From NCBI GenBank assembly GCA_017429695.1, contig JAFROK010000060.1, positions 1 to 64,000 on the forward strand: 64,000 bases of DNA, in the 5' to 3' direction. The stretch comes from Clostridia bacterium (GTDB lineage Bacteria > Bacillota > Clostridia > Christensenellales > Aristaeellaceae). This document shows positions 49,819 to 57,685 of this stretch, piece by piece. Every line of letters starts with the position of its first letter. The first letter of the stretch is position 1. A model generated the notes under the pieces. It did no database searches. It had not been told where the DNA came from and saw nothing but the letters and a program-made list of their open reading frames with translations. Position numbers and translations under genes: made by a program.

Positions 49819-50430
49819 ATGACTGTTTCTTCCGATATCCGCCAGGTCAGTTCCCTCCGGCGCTACATTGTGCTGCTGTTTCTGGTGCCGCTGGGATACC
49901 TGTTTGAAGTATGCGTGATGCCGTATCTGAAGATCGGCGGCGTTTCGCCCAACCTGCTCTACGCGGTCATCGGTATTGTGACCGTCGCCTACGGAAAGCT
50001 CCGCGCCTTCTGGGTCGGCATGATTTACGGCCTGCTCATGCAGATCATGCTCCCCTCCGTCAGTTACCTGAACCTGGCGCTTTATTCCCTGACCACCCTG
50101 TTCTGTTCCTTCGCTTTTGCGGATAAGCCGCTGAAAACCCTGGAATATGAGCGGGCCACCAACAAGAACCGGAAGGAGCTGCCGGCATGGCTGCGGACCG
50201 TGCTGTGCGCCGCCCTCAATACGCTGGCCTATGAAGCCGTCAACGTTACTTATCTTTATATCGACGGTGCGGAACTGACCTCGGCGCACATTTTCAGGGC
50301 GCTGCTGGATGTAGTGCTGACCGCGGTGCTGACCCTGATCCTGCAGTTCCCGATCCGCCGATTGATCTTCGGCCGCCGCCTGAACGCGCCGGTCATGCGC
50401 ACCAACCCCGTGGTCTTCACCAAAAACTGA
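49819..50430 (+). CDS. mreD: Rod shape-determining protein MreD
   Basis: A 203-residue integral membrane protein with about five helices, first at RYIVLLFLVPLGYLFEVCVM near 16. The family-type middle KIGGVSPNLLYAVIGIVTVAYGK and FWVGMIYGLLMQIM are recognisable. It starts one base after the mreC stop, so translation is coupled. It is slightly longer than usual, with a cytoplasmic loop containing ERATNKNRKELPAW. Confidence 0.88.
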   Translation: MTVSSDIRQVSSLRRYIVLLFLVPLGYLFEVCVMPYLKIGGVSPNLLYAVIGIVTVAYGKLRAFWVGMIYGLLMQIMLPSVSYLNLALYSLTTLFCSFAFADKPLKTLEYERATNKNRKELPAWLRTVLCAALNTLAYEAVNVTYLYIDGAELTSAHIFRALLDVVLTAVLTLILQFPIRRLIFGRRLNAPVMRTNPVVFTKN

Positions 50431-50461
50431 CCCCAACAAACTAACAACTGACAACTGACAG
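50431..50461 (+). repeat. Short heptamer array (CTAACAA/CTGACAA variant)
   Basis: Four related heptamers between mreD and mrdA end exactly at the GGAAAGGAGG ribosome site of mrdA. Confidence 0.55.
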
Positions 50462-50477
50462 GAAAGGAGGCAAGCCA

Positions 50478-52982
50478 ATGGATAATGTGAAGGCAAAAAA
50501 GAAAAAATCCGAATTCTGGCGTTATGCCGCCTTCCTGGTCGTGCTTTTTGTCATCTTCGTATGGCTTGTTTCCGGCCTGGTCAGCCTGCAGGTTGACCAG
50601 CATGAGGCCATGGTGGAAAAAGCGTATTCCACCCGCACCAAAACAATCGCGCTGCGGGGCAAGCGCGGCTCCATCACCACCTCAGACTCCGTGGTCATGG
50701 CGGAAGACCAGGAAATCTACAACGTCACTTTCCAGAAGGATGCATCCGCCAACAGCAAGGAGCAGTATAAGGAATTCACCCGCTCGATTATCGAAACCAT
50801 CGACATCATTGAGAAAAACGGCGGCACGCTGGCCATTTCCTATGTCATTGAGCGGGATCCGGAAACGAATGAATGGGTCTTCAATTTCGGCTCCGGCGTC
50901 TCCCAGTCCGTCCTCGAAACCCGCGAAAAGCAGTGGCGTTCCAACAACTATGCCACCAATGAAAAGCGCTACGGCACCGCCGCGCAGTGCATTGAGCAGT
51001 TCAAAACCCGTTACCAGATCGGTGATGATGTGCCGGAAGACCTGATGCTCAAGATCATGGCCATCTATTCCGAAATGCAGATGAATATCTTCAATTCCCA
51101 GCCGATCGTGATTGCGAAGGACGTCCGGTATGAAACGGTCATTGAGATCGAAACCCGTTCCATGACGCTTCCCGGCATGGGGGTTGAAATCGGCACCAAA
51201 CGGGTCTATCCCCGTTCAACGCTGGCTTCCCAGATTATCGGCTACACCGGCGCCATTCCTTCCCGTTCCATGTGGATTAACCTGCAGGCCAAAGGCTATT
51301 CCTATAATGACACCATCGGCCGCGACGGCATTGAATCCTCCATGGAGGACTGGCTGACCCAGAACTCGGCCCTGCGGAAAGGCTCCCGGCTCGTGGAACG
51401 GGACCAGATGTCCCGCGTCGTCCGGGAACTGAAGACCACCGAACCCCATGACGGCAACAACGTCAAACTGACCCTGAACGCTTCCTACCAGCAGGTGGCG
51501 GAGCGTTGTATCCGGGACAATGTGAAAGCCGTGCGGGACCTGCAGGAAGAGAAGGTCGTAAACGCCTCCTGGCTGGAAGCGAACAAGATTGATATTCATA
51601 ACCGGGACTGGGGGAAATATCCCCTGGAGCTGGCGGAGCACGGCTGCCTGATCGTGCTGGATATGCAGTGCCGCGTACTGGCGCTGGCCAATTATCCCAC
51701 CTACGACCTGAACGCGCTGGTTAAGGGCGGAAAGGATGCCGTTGAGATCCTGAGCGACAGCCGGAACCTGCTGCTGAATTACGGCATTCACGCCCGCGGA
51801 ACACCCGGATCGATTTTCAAGATGGTTACCGGGTTCGGCGGCCTGGCTTCCGGTGCGCTGGATCCGAATGAACAGATTACGGACCAGGGCTACTATACCA
51901 AGTACAACGCCGATGAATCCACCGCCCCGAAGTGCTGGATCAGTAAAAACTACCGCTATAAGCACGCCAACCTGACCATTGTCAAAGGCCTGGAAGTGTC
52001 CTGTAACTATTTCTTCTACACGGTTTCCGACCGCCTCGGCGAAGACCGGCTTTACCGCTATGCCTCCCTGTTCGGACTGACTTCCAAAACCGGTATCGAC
52101 CTGCCCGGCGAAGTCCGTTCCGTGGTCGGCTCCCAGAATACCCTGTATGACCCGACAAAGCCTGTGAACGAAGCCAACCAGGATACGTCCCTGCCGATCA
52201 TCGTTTTCAACTCGATCAAGAAGCACCTGCGGAACTGCGGTTCTTCCCGGGGTATTGATTACGACGACGAGCGCCTTTCTGTATGCGCCAAGCGGCTGAT
52301 GGACATGGCGGTCCAGTACAACGAAAGCGAATGGCTGGACCATATGCGTACCATCCTGATGGAAGAGCTGAACATGACCAAAGACATGGTCTACCTGCAA
52401 TCCATCATCGGCGATACCTATAACTACATGAACGATATTAAGTGGGGCGGCGGCCAGACCATTCTGACCGGTATCGGACAATCCGTTACGGTGCTGACGC
52501 CGATTGCGGTCGCCCGGTACGTGTGTACCGTCGCCAATAACGGCTATCTGTATAACGTCTCCCTGATCGATTCCATCACTTCTCCCGAAGGCGAAATTCT
52601 TTCCCAAAGGGAGCCGACGCTGATCAACCACCTGGACGGCGCAGAAGAATTCATGCCGCTGATCCGCAAGGGGATGAAAGGCGTGGTTGACGAGGCCGGT
52701 ACCGCGAGCAAGCACTTCAAGAACTGGCCGTATCAGGATCAGATCGCCGCGAAAACAGGAACCGCGCAGGTGACCAAGATCGACCTGGAAAACAACTCCT
52801 GGTTCGTCTGCTTTGCGCCTTACGAAAACCCGGAAATTGCCATTGCCTGCTTCATTCCCAACGGGTATTCCGGTTCAGAATCCTCGCTGGCTCCCCGGGA
52901 CTTCATCGAATGGTATATGAAGCAGAAAACGCTCCGCAGCGTAGACGTTCCCCTCCCCGCCGGCAACTCCCTGGCGCCGTAA
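50478..52982 (+). CDS. mrdA: Class B penicillin-binding protein 2 (elongation transpeptidase)
   Basis: An 834-residue class B PBP that crosslinks lateral-wall peptidoglycan with RodA. A membrane helix lies at about 14-36, then a dimerisation/pedestal domain and the transpeptidase domain. Active-site motifs are Ser445-xx-Lys448 in GTPGSIFKMVTGF, Ser508-Cys-Asn510 in EVSCNYFF, and Lys759-Thr-Gly761 in AAKTGTAQ. At 834 residues it is longer than the usual 600-700; extra sequence lies around 585-650, with a DDERLSVCAKRLMDMAVQYN helix between SxN and KTG. It stands in the canonical place after mreBCD. Confidence 0.92.
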   Translation: MDNVKAKKKKSEFWRYAAFLVVLFVIFVWLVSGLVSLQVDQHEAMVEKAYSTRTKTIALRGKRGSITTSDSVVMAEDQEIYNVTFQKDASANSKEQYKEFTRSIIETIDIIEKNGGTLAISYVIERDPETNEWVFNFGSGVSQSVLETREKQWRSNNYATNEKRYGTAAQCIEQFKTRYQIGDDVPEDLMLKIMAIYSEMQMNIFNSQPIVIAKDVRYETVIEIETRSMTLPGMGVEIGTKRVYPRSTLASQIIGYTGAIPSRSMWINLQAKGYSYNDTIGRDGIESSMEDWLTQNSALRKGSRLVERDQMSRVVRELKTTEPHDGNNVKLTLNASYQQVAERCIRDNVKAVRDLQEEKVVNASWLEANKIDIHNRDWGKYPLELAEHGCLIVLDMQCRVLALANYPTYDLNALVKGGKDAVEILSDSRNLLLNYGIHARGTPGSIFKMVTGFGGLASGALDPNEQITDQGYYTKYNADESTAPKCWISKNYRYKHANLTIVKGLEVSCNYFFYTVSDRLGEDRLYRYASLFGLTSKTGIDLPGEVRSVVGSQNTLYDPTKPVNEANQDTSLPIIVFNSIKKHLRNCGSSRGIDYDDERLSVCAKRLMDMAVQYNESEWLDHMRTILMEELNMTKDMVYLQSIIGDTYNYMNDIKWGGGQTILTGIGQSVTVLTPIAVARYVCTVANNGYLYNVSLIDSITSPEGEILSQREPTLINHLDGAEEFMPLIRKGMKGVVDEAGTASKHFKNWPYQDQIAAKTGTAQVTKIDLENNSWFVCFAPYENPEIAIACFIPNGYSGSESSLAPRDFIEWYMKQKTLRSVDVPLPAGNSLAP

Positions 52983-53052
52983 TACTGTAGTGGCCGAAGG
53001 TTTCCAAAGTGCGATCGGAAAGCCCGTTGGTCGCGGCCGCAGCCGCGAAACT

Positions 53053-53084
53053 TCCTGACACCTGATACCTGACACCTGATACCT
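53053..53084 (+). repeat. Tandem heptamer array (CTGAYAC type)
   Basis: Four near-perfect alternating CTGACAC/CTGATAC units stop just before the CGGAGG ribosome site of minD. The preceding 60 bp after mrdA contain a CGCGGC/GCCGCG hairpin and no gene. Confidence 0.85.
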
Positions 53085-53102
53085 ATTTTCCGGAGGAAAA
53101 AA

Positions 53103-53897
53103 ATGTCAATCTCATTCTGCATCGCATCCGGCAAAGGCGGCGTCGGCAAATCCACCTTCACCGCCAACCTCGGCGCCGTTCTGGCCCACCGCGGCTCATC
53201 CGTGATCATTGTAGACATGGATATCGGCCTGCGCTCACAGGACGCGCTTCTTTCCCTCGAAAACCAGATCGTTTACGACCTGGTGGATGTCTCGGCGAAT
53301 GAATGCGACCTGGACCAGGCGATCCTTGCCCACCCGACCATTCCCAACCTGAGCCTGCTCCCAGCGGCGCAGTTTGCCCGGGCTAAGGCGCTGCAGCCTG
53401 CCCGCCTGAAGCAGATCCTGGAGAAACTGAAAGCATCCTATGAGTATATTTTCCTGGATGCCCCGGCGGGCATTGAACGCGGCCTCCGGAACGCGCTGAA
53501 CGCCGGCGTTGACCAGACGATCCTGATCGTGACGCCGGACGACATCTGCATCCGGGATGCGGAACGGACCGCCCAGATTATAACGCAGAAAGACTTGCCC
53601 CGTCCCCGGATCGTCGTCAACCGCCTGGATTATAAGCTGATCCGCGCCGGCGAAATGTATCCGGCCCGGACCGTTGCGGATGTGCTGGACCTGGAACTGC
53701 TCGGTGAACTGCCGGAGGACCAGGTCGTCAGCCGCAGCATTCTGAATCACAGGCTTTTTGTGGATTACGACTGCGAAGCCCGCAGCGCCATGCTGCGGAT
53801 CGCATCCCGGGTCAGCGGAGAAGAAGTGCCGCTCCCGGCATACGGAACCCACCGCATCTCCCTCTGGCACCGCCTTTTCCCTTCCAGAATGGACTGA
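53103..53897 (+). CDS. minD: Septum-site-determining ATPase MinD
   Basis: A 264-residue MinD. The deviant Walker A is ASGKGGVGKSTFTANLGAV near residue 8, the switch I/II Asp region VIIVDMDIGLRSQD near 36, and IFLDAPAGIERGLRNAL near 115. The C-terminus ends in an amphipathic helix HRISLWHRLFPSRMD that should be the membrane-targeting sequence. MinD positions division by recruiting MinC. Neither minC nor minE lies in this window, although minC often precedes minD in mre clusters, so the partner is elsewhere or replaced. Confidence 0.93.
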   Translation: MSISFCIASGKGGVGKSTFTANLGAVLAHRGSSVIIVDMDIGLRSQDALLSLENQIVYDLVDVSANECDLDQAILAHPTIPNLSLLPAAQFARAKALQPARLKQILEKLKASYEYIFLDAPAGIERGLRNALNAGVDQTILIVTPDDICIRDAERTAQIITQKDLPRPRIVVNRLDYKLIRAGEMYPARTVADVLDLELLGELPEDQVVSRSILNHRLFVDYDCEARSAMLRIASRVSGEEVPLPAYGTHRISLWHRLFPSRMD

Positions 53898-53934
53898 AAC
53901 CTGATACCTGACACCTGATACCTGACACCTGATA
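53894..53934 (+). repeat. Tandem heptamer array (CTGAYAC type)
   Basis: Almost six units alternating CTGAAAC, CTGATAC and CTGACAC fill the minD-rodA gap and end at AAGGGAGG. This is the clearest array in the window; it begins in the minD stop codon. Confidence 0.9.
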
Positions 53935-53950
53935 AGGGAGGTTTCCCCGC

Positions 53951-55177
53951 TTGACAGTCACTGAAGAGAATCGCCGCTCCCGGGCCCATACGGACGGCAT
54001 TCTGCTTGCAATGGTATTCGCCATGTCGCTCTTCGGCGTGGTGGCTGTTTGCGTGGCAACCTATACGCCTGATTCCACCTCCGACACCACATTCCTGAAT
54101 CACATTGTTGAATCCTCCTATGCCATGCGCCAGTGCCTGTTCCTGCTGGTGGCGCCGCTGGTTGTCGGCGTAATCATGGCATTTCCCTTTGATATCCTCC
54201 GCCGCCGGGCGGAATGGATCTACTGGGGTGCCTTCATCCTGCTGACCATCACCACCGTTTTCAACCGTGCCCAGGGCGTTAAAGCCTGGCTGGACGTTCT
54301 GTGGGGCTACACCATCCAGCCTTCCGAATTTGCCAAGCTGGCCATGATCCTGATCCTGGCCAAAAACCTGGCGAAACAGGACCGTCCGCTTTCGGACCGC
54401 CGGTCCTTTACCCGCGTTTTCCTGATGGTGATTGTTCCCGGCCTGGTCATCCTGTTGCAGGGCGAAACCGGTTCCCTGCTGGTGATCATTTTCCTGTTTG
54501 CTGTCATGATGTATTTTGCCAATGTATCGATGAAGACGCTGGGCATCCTCTTTGCCATTGCGGCCATCGGCATCCTGTCCCTGTACGGCTTCATGATGGC
54601 CACCGGATCGGACGACTACCGCCTGGCCCGGATTGCCGGCTGGCTTGACCCGGAACTGTATTCCTCCTCGGACGCCTATCAGCAGACCATGTCCAAGATG
54701 ACCATCGGCTCCGGCGGAATCAGCGGCAACGGTATGTTCCAGACCGGGGCCATTTCCCAGCTGAACTATGTGCCCGCGGACTGGACAGACTTTATTTATG
54801 CAACCATCGGTGAAACCTGGGGACTGGTCGGATGTGTGGCCATCCTGGTATGGTATTTCCTGATTCTGCTCCGGATGCTCTATCTGGCCTGGTATACCCG
54901 GGATAAGTTCGGCCGCCTGATCATCATCGGCGTTATGGGCATGCTGCTCTTCCATGTGCTGGAGAACATTGCCATGACCCTGGGGCTCATGCCGATCACC
55001 GGTATCCCGCTCCCCTTCCTTTCCTACGGCGGATCCAATATGATGACCAACATGGGCGGTATCGGACTCGTACTCAATGTGACGCGGAACCGTTCTATCT
55101 CCATTTCCGTCAACACGCCCCAGACGCTGCATAACCCCTACCGTATCCATAAACAGTTTCGTACCCGGAACTATTGA
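53951..55177 (+). CDS. rodA: RodA/FtsW/SpoVE family lipid II polymerase
   Basis: A 408-residue SEDS glycosyltransferase with about ten membrane helices. The TTG start at 53951 follows AAGGGAGG. Conserved features are the KAWLDVLWGYTIQPSEFAKL segment near 115 (QPSE motif), the catalytic-loop region after the middle helices, and the closing MPITGIPLPFLSYGGSNMMTN near 340. Neighbouring mreBCD and mrdA favour RodA over FtsW, so the pair would build the side wall. Confidence 0.9.
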   Translation: MTVTEENRRSRAHTDGILLAMVFAMSLFGVVAVCVATYTPDSTSDTTFLNHIVESSYAMRQCLFLLVAPLVVGVIMAFPFDILRRRAEWIYWGAFILLTITTVFNRAQGVKAWLDVLWGYTIQPSEFAKLAMILILAKNLAKQDRPLSDRRSFTRVFLMVIVPGLVILLQGETGSLLVIIFLFAVMMYFANVSMKTLGILFAIAAIGILSLYGFMMATGSDDYRLARIAGWLDPELYSSSDAYQQTMSKMTIGSGGISGNGMFQTGAISQLNYVPADWTDFIYATIGETWGLVGCVAILVWYFLILLRMLYLAWYTRDKFGRLIIIGVMGMLLFHVLENIAMTLGLMPITGIPLPFLSYGGSNMMTNMGGIGLVLNVTRNRSISISVNTPQTLHNPYRIHKQFRTRNY

Positions 55178-55197
55178 TTTCTGAGCCGGAGGCCCGT

Positions 55198-56181
55198 ATG
55201 TTCAACGAAGACTGCCTGGTTTCATCCGAAAACTATGCCGAAGCCATGGAAAACGATGTGCTTCCCGCCCTCGGGAGGCTGGAGAAGCAGACCACGCTGA
55301 CGGCCAGGGACGGGACGTCCCTCTACTGCGTCTCATACGACGCAGAAAGCCCGGCCGGCACCGTACTGGTGCTCCACGGCTTCACCGAAAACGCGTATAA
55401 GTATTCCGAGCTCATCTGGTCGCTGGTGCAGAACCATTTTTCGGTTGTTGCCTATGACCAGCGGGGCCACGGACGGTCCGGCCGCACGGAAGGCCTCCCG
55501 GATCCTTCGGTCACCCACGTGGACGCTTTTCAGGACTATGTGGACGACCTGGATCTTGTCTGCAGCCGGCTGCTTGCGCCGATGCCCGGGCCGCACATGA
55601 TCTTCGCCCATTCGATGGGCGGCGCCGTTGCCGCACTGTACCTGGAAAACCATCCCGACACTTTTGACGCCGCTGTGCTCTGCGCGCCGATGATCGCCCC
55701 GAACACTTCCGGCGTCCCAGTGTTTGCGGCTTCCGTCATCTGCGGCGCCGCATGCGGCCTCGGCCGCGGCAGGCATTATCCGTTCTTCATGAAGCCCTGG
55801 TCCGGGCCGGAGGACTTTGCCACCTCCTGCGCCACGGATCCGGCCCGTTTTGCCTGGTATGATGCCGTGAAAACCGCCCGGACGGAATTCCACAACAGTG
55901 TGCCGAGCTATCGGTGGACAAAGGAATCCCTGAAGGTGACGAAAAAGATCCTGGCGCCAGGCGCGCCGGAAAAGATTGCCTGCCCGGTGCTGCTCTTCAC
56001 CGCGGAACATGATTACAGCGTGATGCCGAAACCACAGGAGCAGTTCATCGGCCGTGTGGCGAAAGGAAAGCGCGTTTTCGTTGCCGGCGCCCGCCATGAA
56101 ATCTTCCGTTCCGAAAACAAAGTCTTCTTTCCCTGGTGGCACGAAATCCTGACCTTCCTGAACTCAGCCCCTGACACCTGA
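55198..56181 (+). CDS. Lysophospholipase/monoacylglycerol-lipase-like serine hydrolase
   Basis: A 327-residue alpha/beta hydrolase of the Hydrolase_4 (PldB-like) family. The oxyanion strand is VLVLHGFTENAYKYSELIW near residue 56, YDQRGHGRSGRTEG near 90 is diagnostic, the nucleophile elbow is FAHSMGGAVAALYL near 135, and the late Asp and His lie in LLFTAEHDYSVMPKPQ and VAGARHEIF. The ATG at 55198 has GGAGG upstream; an earlier TTG overlaps rodA. No signal peptide. A role in lipid turnover beside wall genes is inference. Confidence 0.87.
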   Translation: MFNEDCLVSSENYAEAMENDVLPALGRLEKQTTLTARDGTSLYCVSYDAESPAGTVLVLHGFTENAYKYSELIWSLVQNHFSVVAYDQRGHGRSGRTEGLPDPSVTHVDAFQDYVDDLDLVCSRLLAPMPGPHMIFAHSMGGAVAALYLENHPDTFDAAVLCAPMIAPNTSGVPVFAASVICGAACGLGRGRHYPFFMKPWSGPEDFATSCATDPARFAWYDAVKTARTEFHNSVPSYRWTKESLKVTKKILAPGAPEKIACPVLLFTAEHDYSVMPKPQEQFIGRVAKGKRVFVAGARHEIFRSENKVFFPWWHEILTFLNSAPDT

Positions 56182-56217
56182 GACCTGACACCTGAAACCT
56201 AAACCTCCTGACACCTA
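56170..56217 (+). repeat. Tandem heptamer array (CTGACAC type)
   Basis: Six units of CTGACAC, CTGAGAC and CTGAAAC, with one break, lie between the hydrolase and the 56239 gene and start inside the hydrolase stop region. Confidence 0.85.
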
Positions 56218-56238
56218 AAAATACATGGGGTGATCAAC

Positions 56239-56679
56239 ATGAACAAACGCCTTCCCCTTCTCCGGTTCCTTTTCATCGCCGTCATGCTCGTATGCGTCGG
56301 CGTCCTGATCTGGTCCATACCCGCAACGCGGGCTGTCAATCATACCATTGAAGACGCGCGCGTCGATGTGGACCTGCTCAACAAGCAGATTGACAAACTG
56401 ATTAAGGTGGACCATGTCAGAAAACTGGATAAGATTCTGGAAATGCAGGAAAGCCTGGATCCGCTCATCTCCCCGGAGCTGGAAGAGTACTGGAGCGCTT
56501 ATTCCATGAAGGAAGCCCTGAAAACCCTTCAGTCCACCCTGACGGAGGAACGGACGCTGCTGGAAAGCGATCTCGAGTATTACAACGAACTGCTGGATGA
56601 ACTGCAGAACCCGGAACAGTATGATGGTGAAGAGGGTGAAGAGGATGACGGAGGTGAAGACGATGACACAGCATACTGA
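56239..56679 (+). CDS. Bitopic membrane protein with extracytoplasmic coiled coil (gene 1 of pair)
   Basis: A 146-residue protein: a short basic N-terminus, a membrane helix (LLRFLFIAVMLVCVGVLIWS near residue 5-25), then a long helical domain (DVDLLNKQIDKLIKVDHVRK) and a very acidic C-terminus of Glu, Asp and Gly. GGGGTGAT before the ATG at 56239 decides the start. The size and layout resemble FtsL/DivIC-type division proteins, but no specific match is recognised. It overlaps the next gene by 17 bp. Confidence 0.7.
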   Translation: MNKRLPLLRFLFIAVMLVCVGVLIWSIPATRAVNHTIEDARVDVDLLNKQIDKLIKVDHVRKLDKILEMQESLDPLISPELEEYWSAYSMKEALKTLQSTLTEERTLLESDLEYYNELLDELQNPEQYDGEEGEEDDGGEDDDTAY

Positions 56680-57064
56680 AACGTCCCGGCCGAACCGGCT
56701 GCAGTTATATCTTTGCCTGGCCGCCGCCGTCCTGGCGATTACCCTCTCGGTGGTCACCATTGTTTCCTATAACCGCTCCGTGAGTGAAAAGAACGCGTTG
56801 ATCAGCGAAAGGGAAACCCTTACCGCCCGGAAAAAGGCCATCGACAAAAGCAACACGGATCTCGGCGACCAGCAGGACGTGCTGGAAGATATGGTCACCG
56901 CCGCAAAAACAGATGCGGAACATATCGATACCATTCCGAACATAAAAGAAAAGATTGAAAAATATACCGAATACTGTGCCAAACTGCAGAAACGCATTGA
57001 CAAGGTCACCGCCGAAATCGAAGAAATCAAGGCCGCCTTCCCCGAAGGCTACCTCGACGAATGA
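56663..57064 (+). CDS. Bitopic membrane protein with extracytoplasmic coiled coil (gene 2 of pair)
   Basis: A 133-residue protein with the same layout as its overlapping neighbour: N-terminal cytoplasmic segment, membrane helix (LYLCLAAAVLAITLSVVTIV near residue 15-35), then heptad-like helices (KNALISERETLTARKKAIDK and CAKLQKRIDKVTAEIEEIKA). GGAGGTGA inside the upstream gene precedes the ATG. The 17-bp overlap implies coupled synthesis, and the matched shape suggests the two may pair through their coiled coils. No family recognised. Confidence 0.7.
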   Translation: MTQHTETSRPNRLQLYLCLAAAVLAITLSVVTIVSYNRSVSEKNALISERETLTARKKAIDKSNTDLGDQQDVLEDMVTAAKTDAEHIDTIPNIKEKIEKYTEYCAKLQKRIDKVTAEIEEIKAAFPEGYLDE

Positions 57065-57481
57065 ACCAGAGCAAACATAAAGGAATGCACATTGACACGA
57101 TCATAGTTTTCCCTGATAACATTTCTTGCGGCTTCAATTAGCTCTTTGTCCTCTTGACTCAGCGTTATATATTTCCTCTGTACTGTTATTCCAAAATACC
57201 GTTTGCTTCTGCAAAATGTGGATTTCTGCTCATCAGCGACAGCGTTCTGCGGGCAGCTCCGTCCGGATGGCTTCTGCCGCCCTCCCAGGATTCCACTGCT
57301 TTCTTGGTAACCCCTATACATGCAGCAAAAACCGATTGCCGCCGGCCACGTTTCCGCCTTCCGCCAAGATATCTTTTCCGCCAACATACAGGATGTCGGT
57401 TCCCAATTCCGCCGCAGCAAAGGAAACCAAGCACAACAGTCCCGCCAGCACAAGCAAGGCAAACAGTTTCTTCATACGCAT
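57049..57481 (-). pseudogene. Gene debris: signal-peptide fragment, HTH fragment and deaminase-like fragment
   Basis: Three minus-strand pieces in different frames. A good GAGGAT box leads into MKKLFALLVLAGLLCLVSFA (start 57475), an intact signal peptide whose frame stops at 57314. In another frame (about 57186-57340) FAACIGVTKKAVESWEGG and ARRTLSLMSRNP form the second half of a HigA-type helix-turn-helix. In a third, YITLSQEDKELIEAARNVI near 57070-57160 recalls the N-terminus of a cytidine-deaminase-like protein and ends against the 56663 gene. No piece is a complete gene. The remainder to 57636 shows nothing coding. Confidence 0.45.
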
Positions 57482-57636
57482 ATCCTCTGTATCCGGAATG
57501 TTGGCAATATTATCTCATACAGAACCGGTTTTATCCACGCGGAAGTATTTTTTCAACAACCACATGAGTCCACCTGGAGAAGGCGAAACAATCCTCTTTT
57601 CCAGGCAGATAGCATAGCGATTCTTTCCTGTCCCAT

Positions 57637-57667
57637 AAAAAAAATCAGGGAGACGATCCTCCCTGGT
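57637..57667 (-). terminator. Intrinsic terminator of the GPH symporter gene
   Basis: A 7-bp stem (57646-57652 with 57659-57665) with a six-base loop reads on the minus strand into TTTTTTTT, 20 bp after the symporter stop codon. Confidence 0.85.
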
Positions 57668-57685
57668 TTTGCTATGTCCGGTTCA

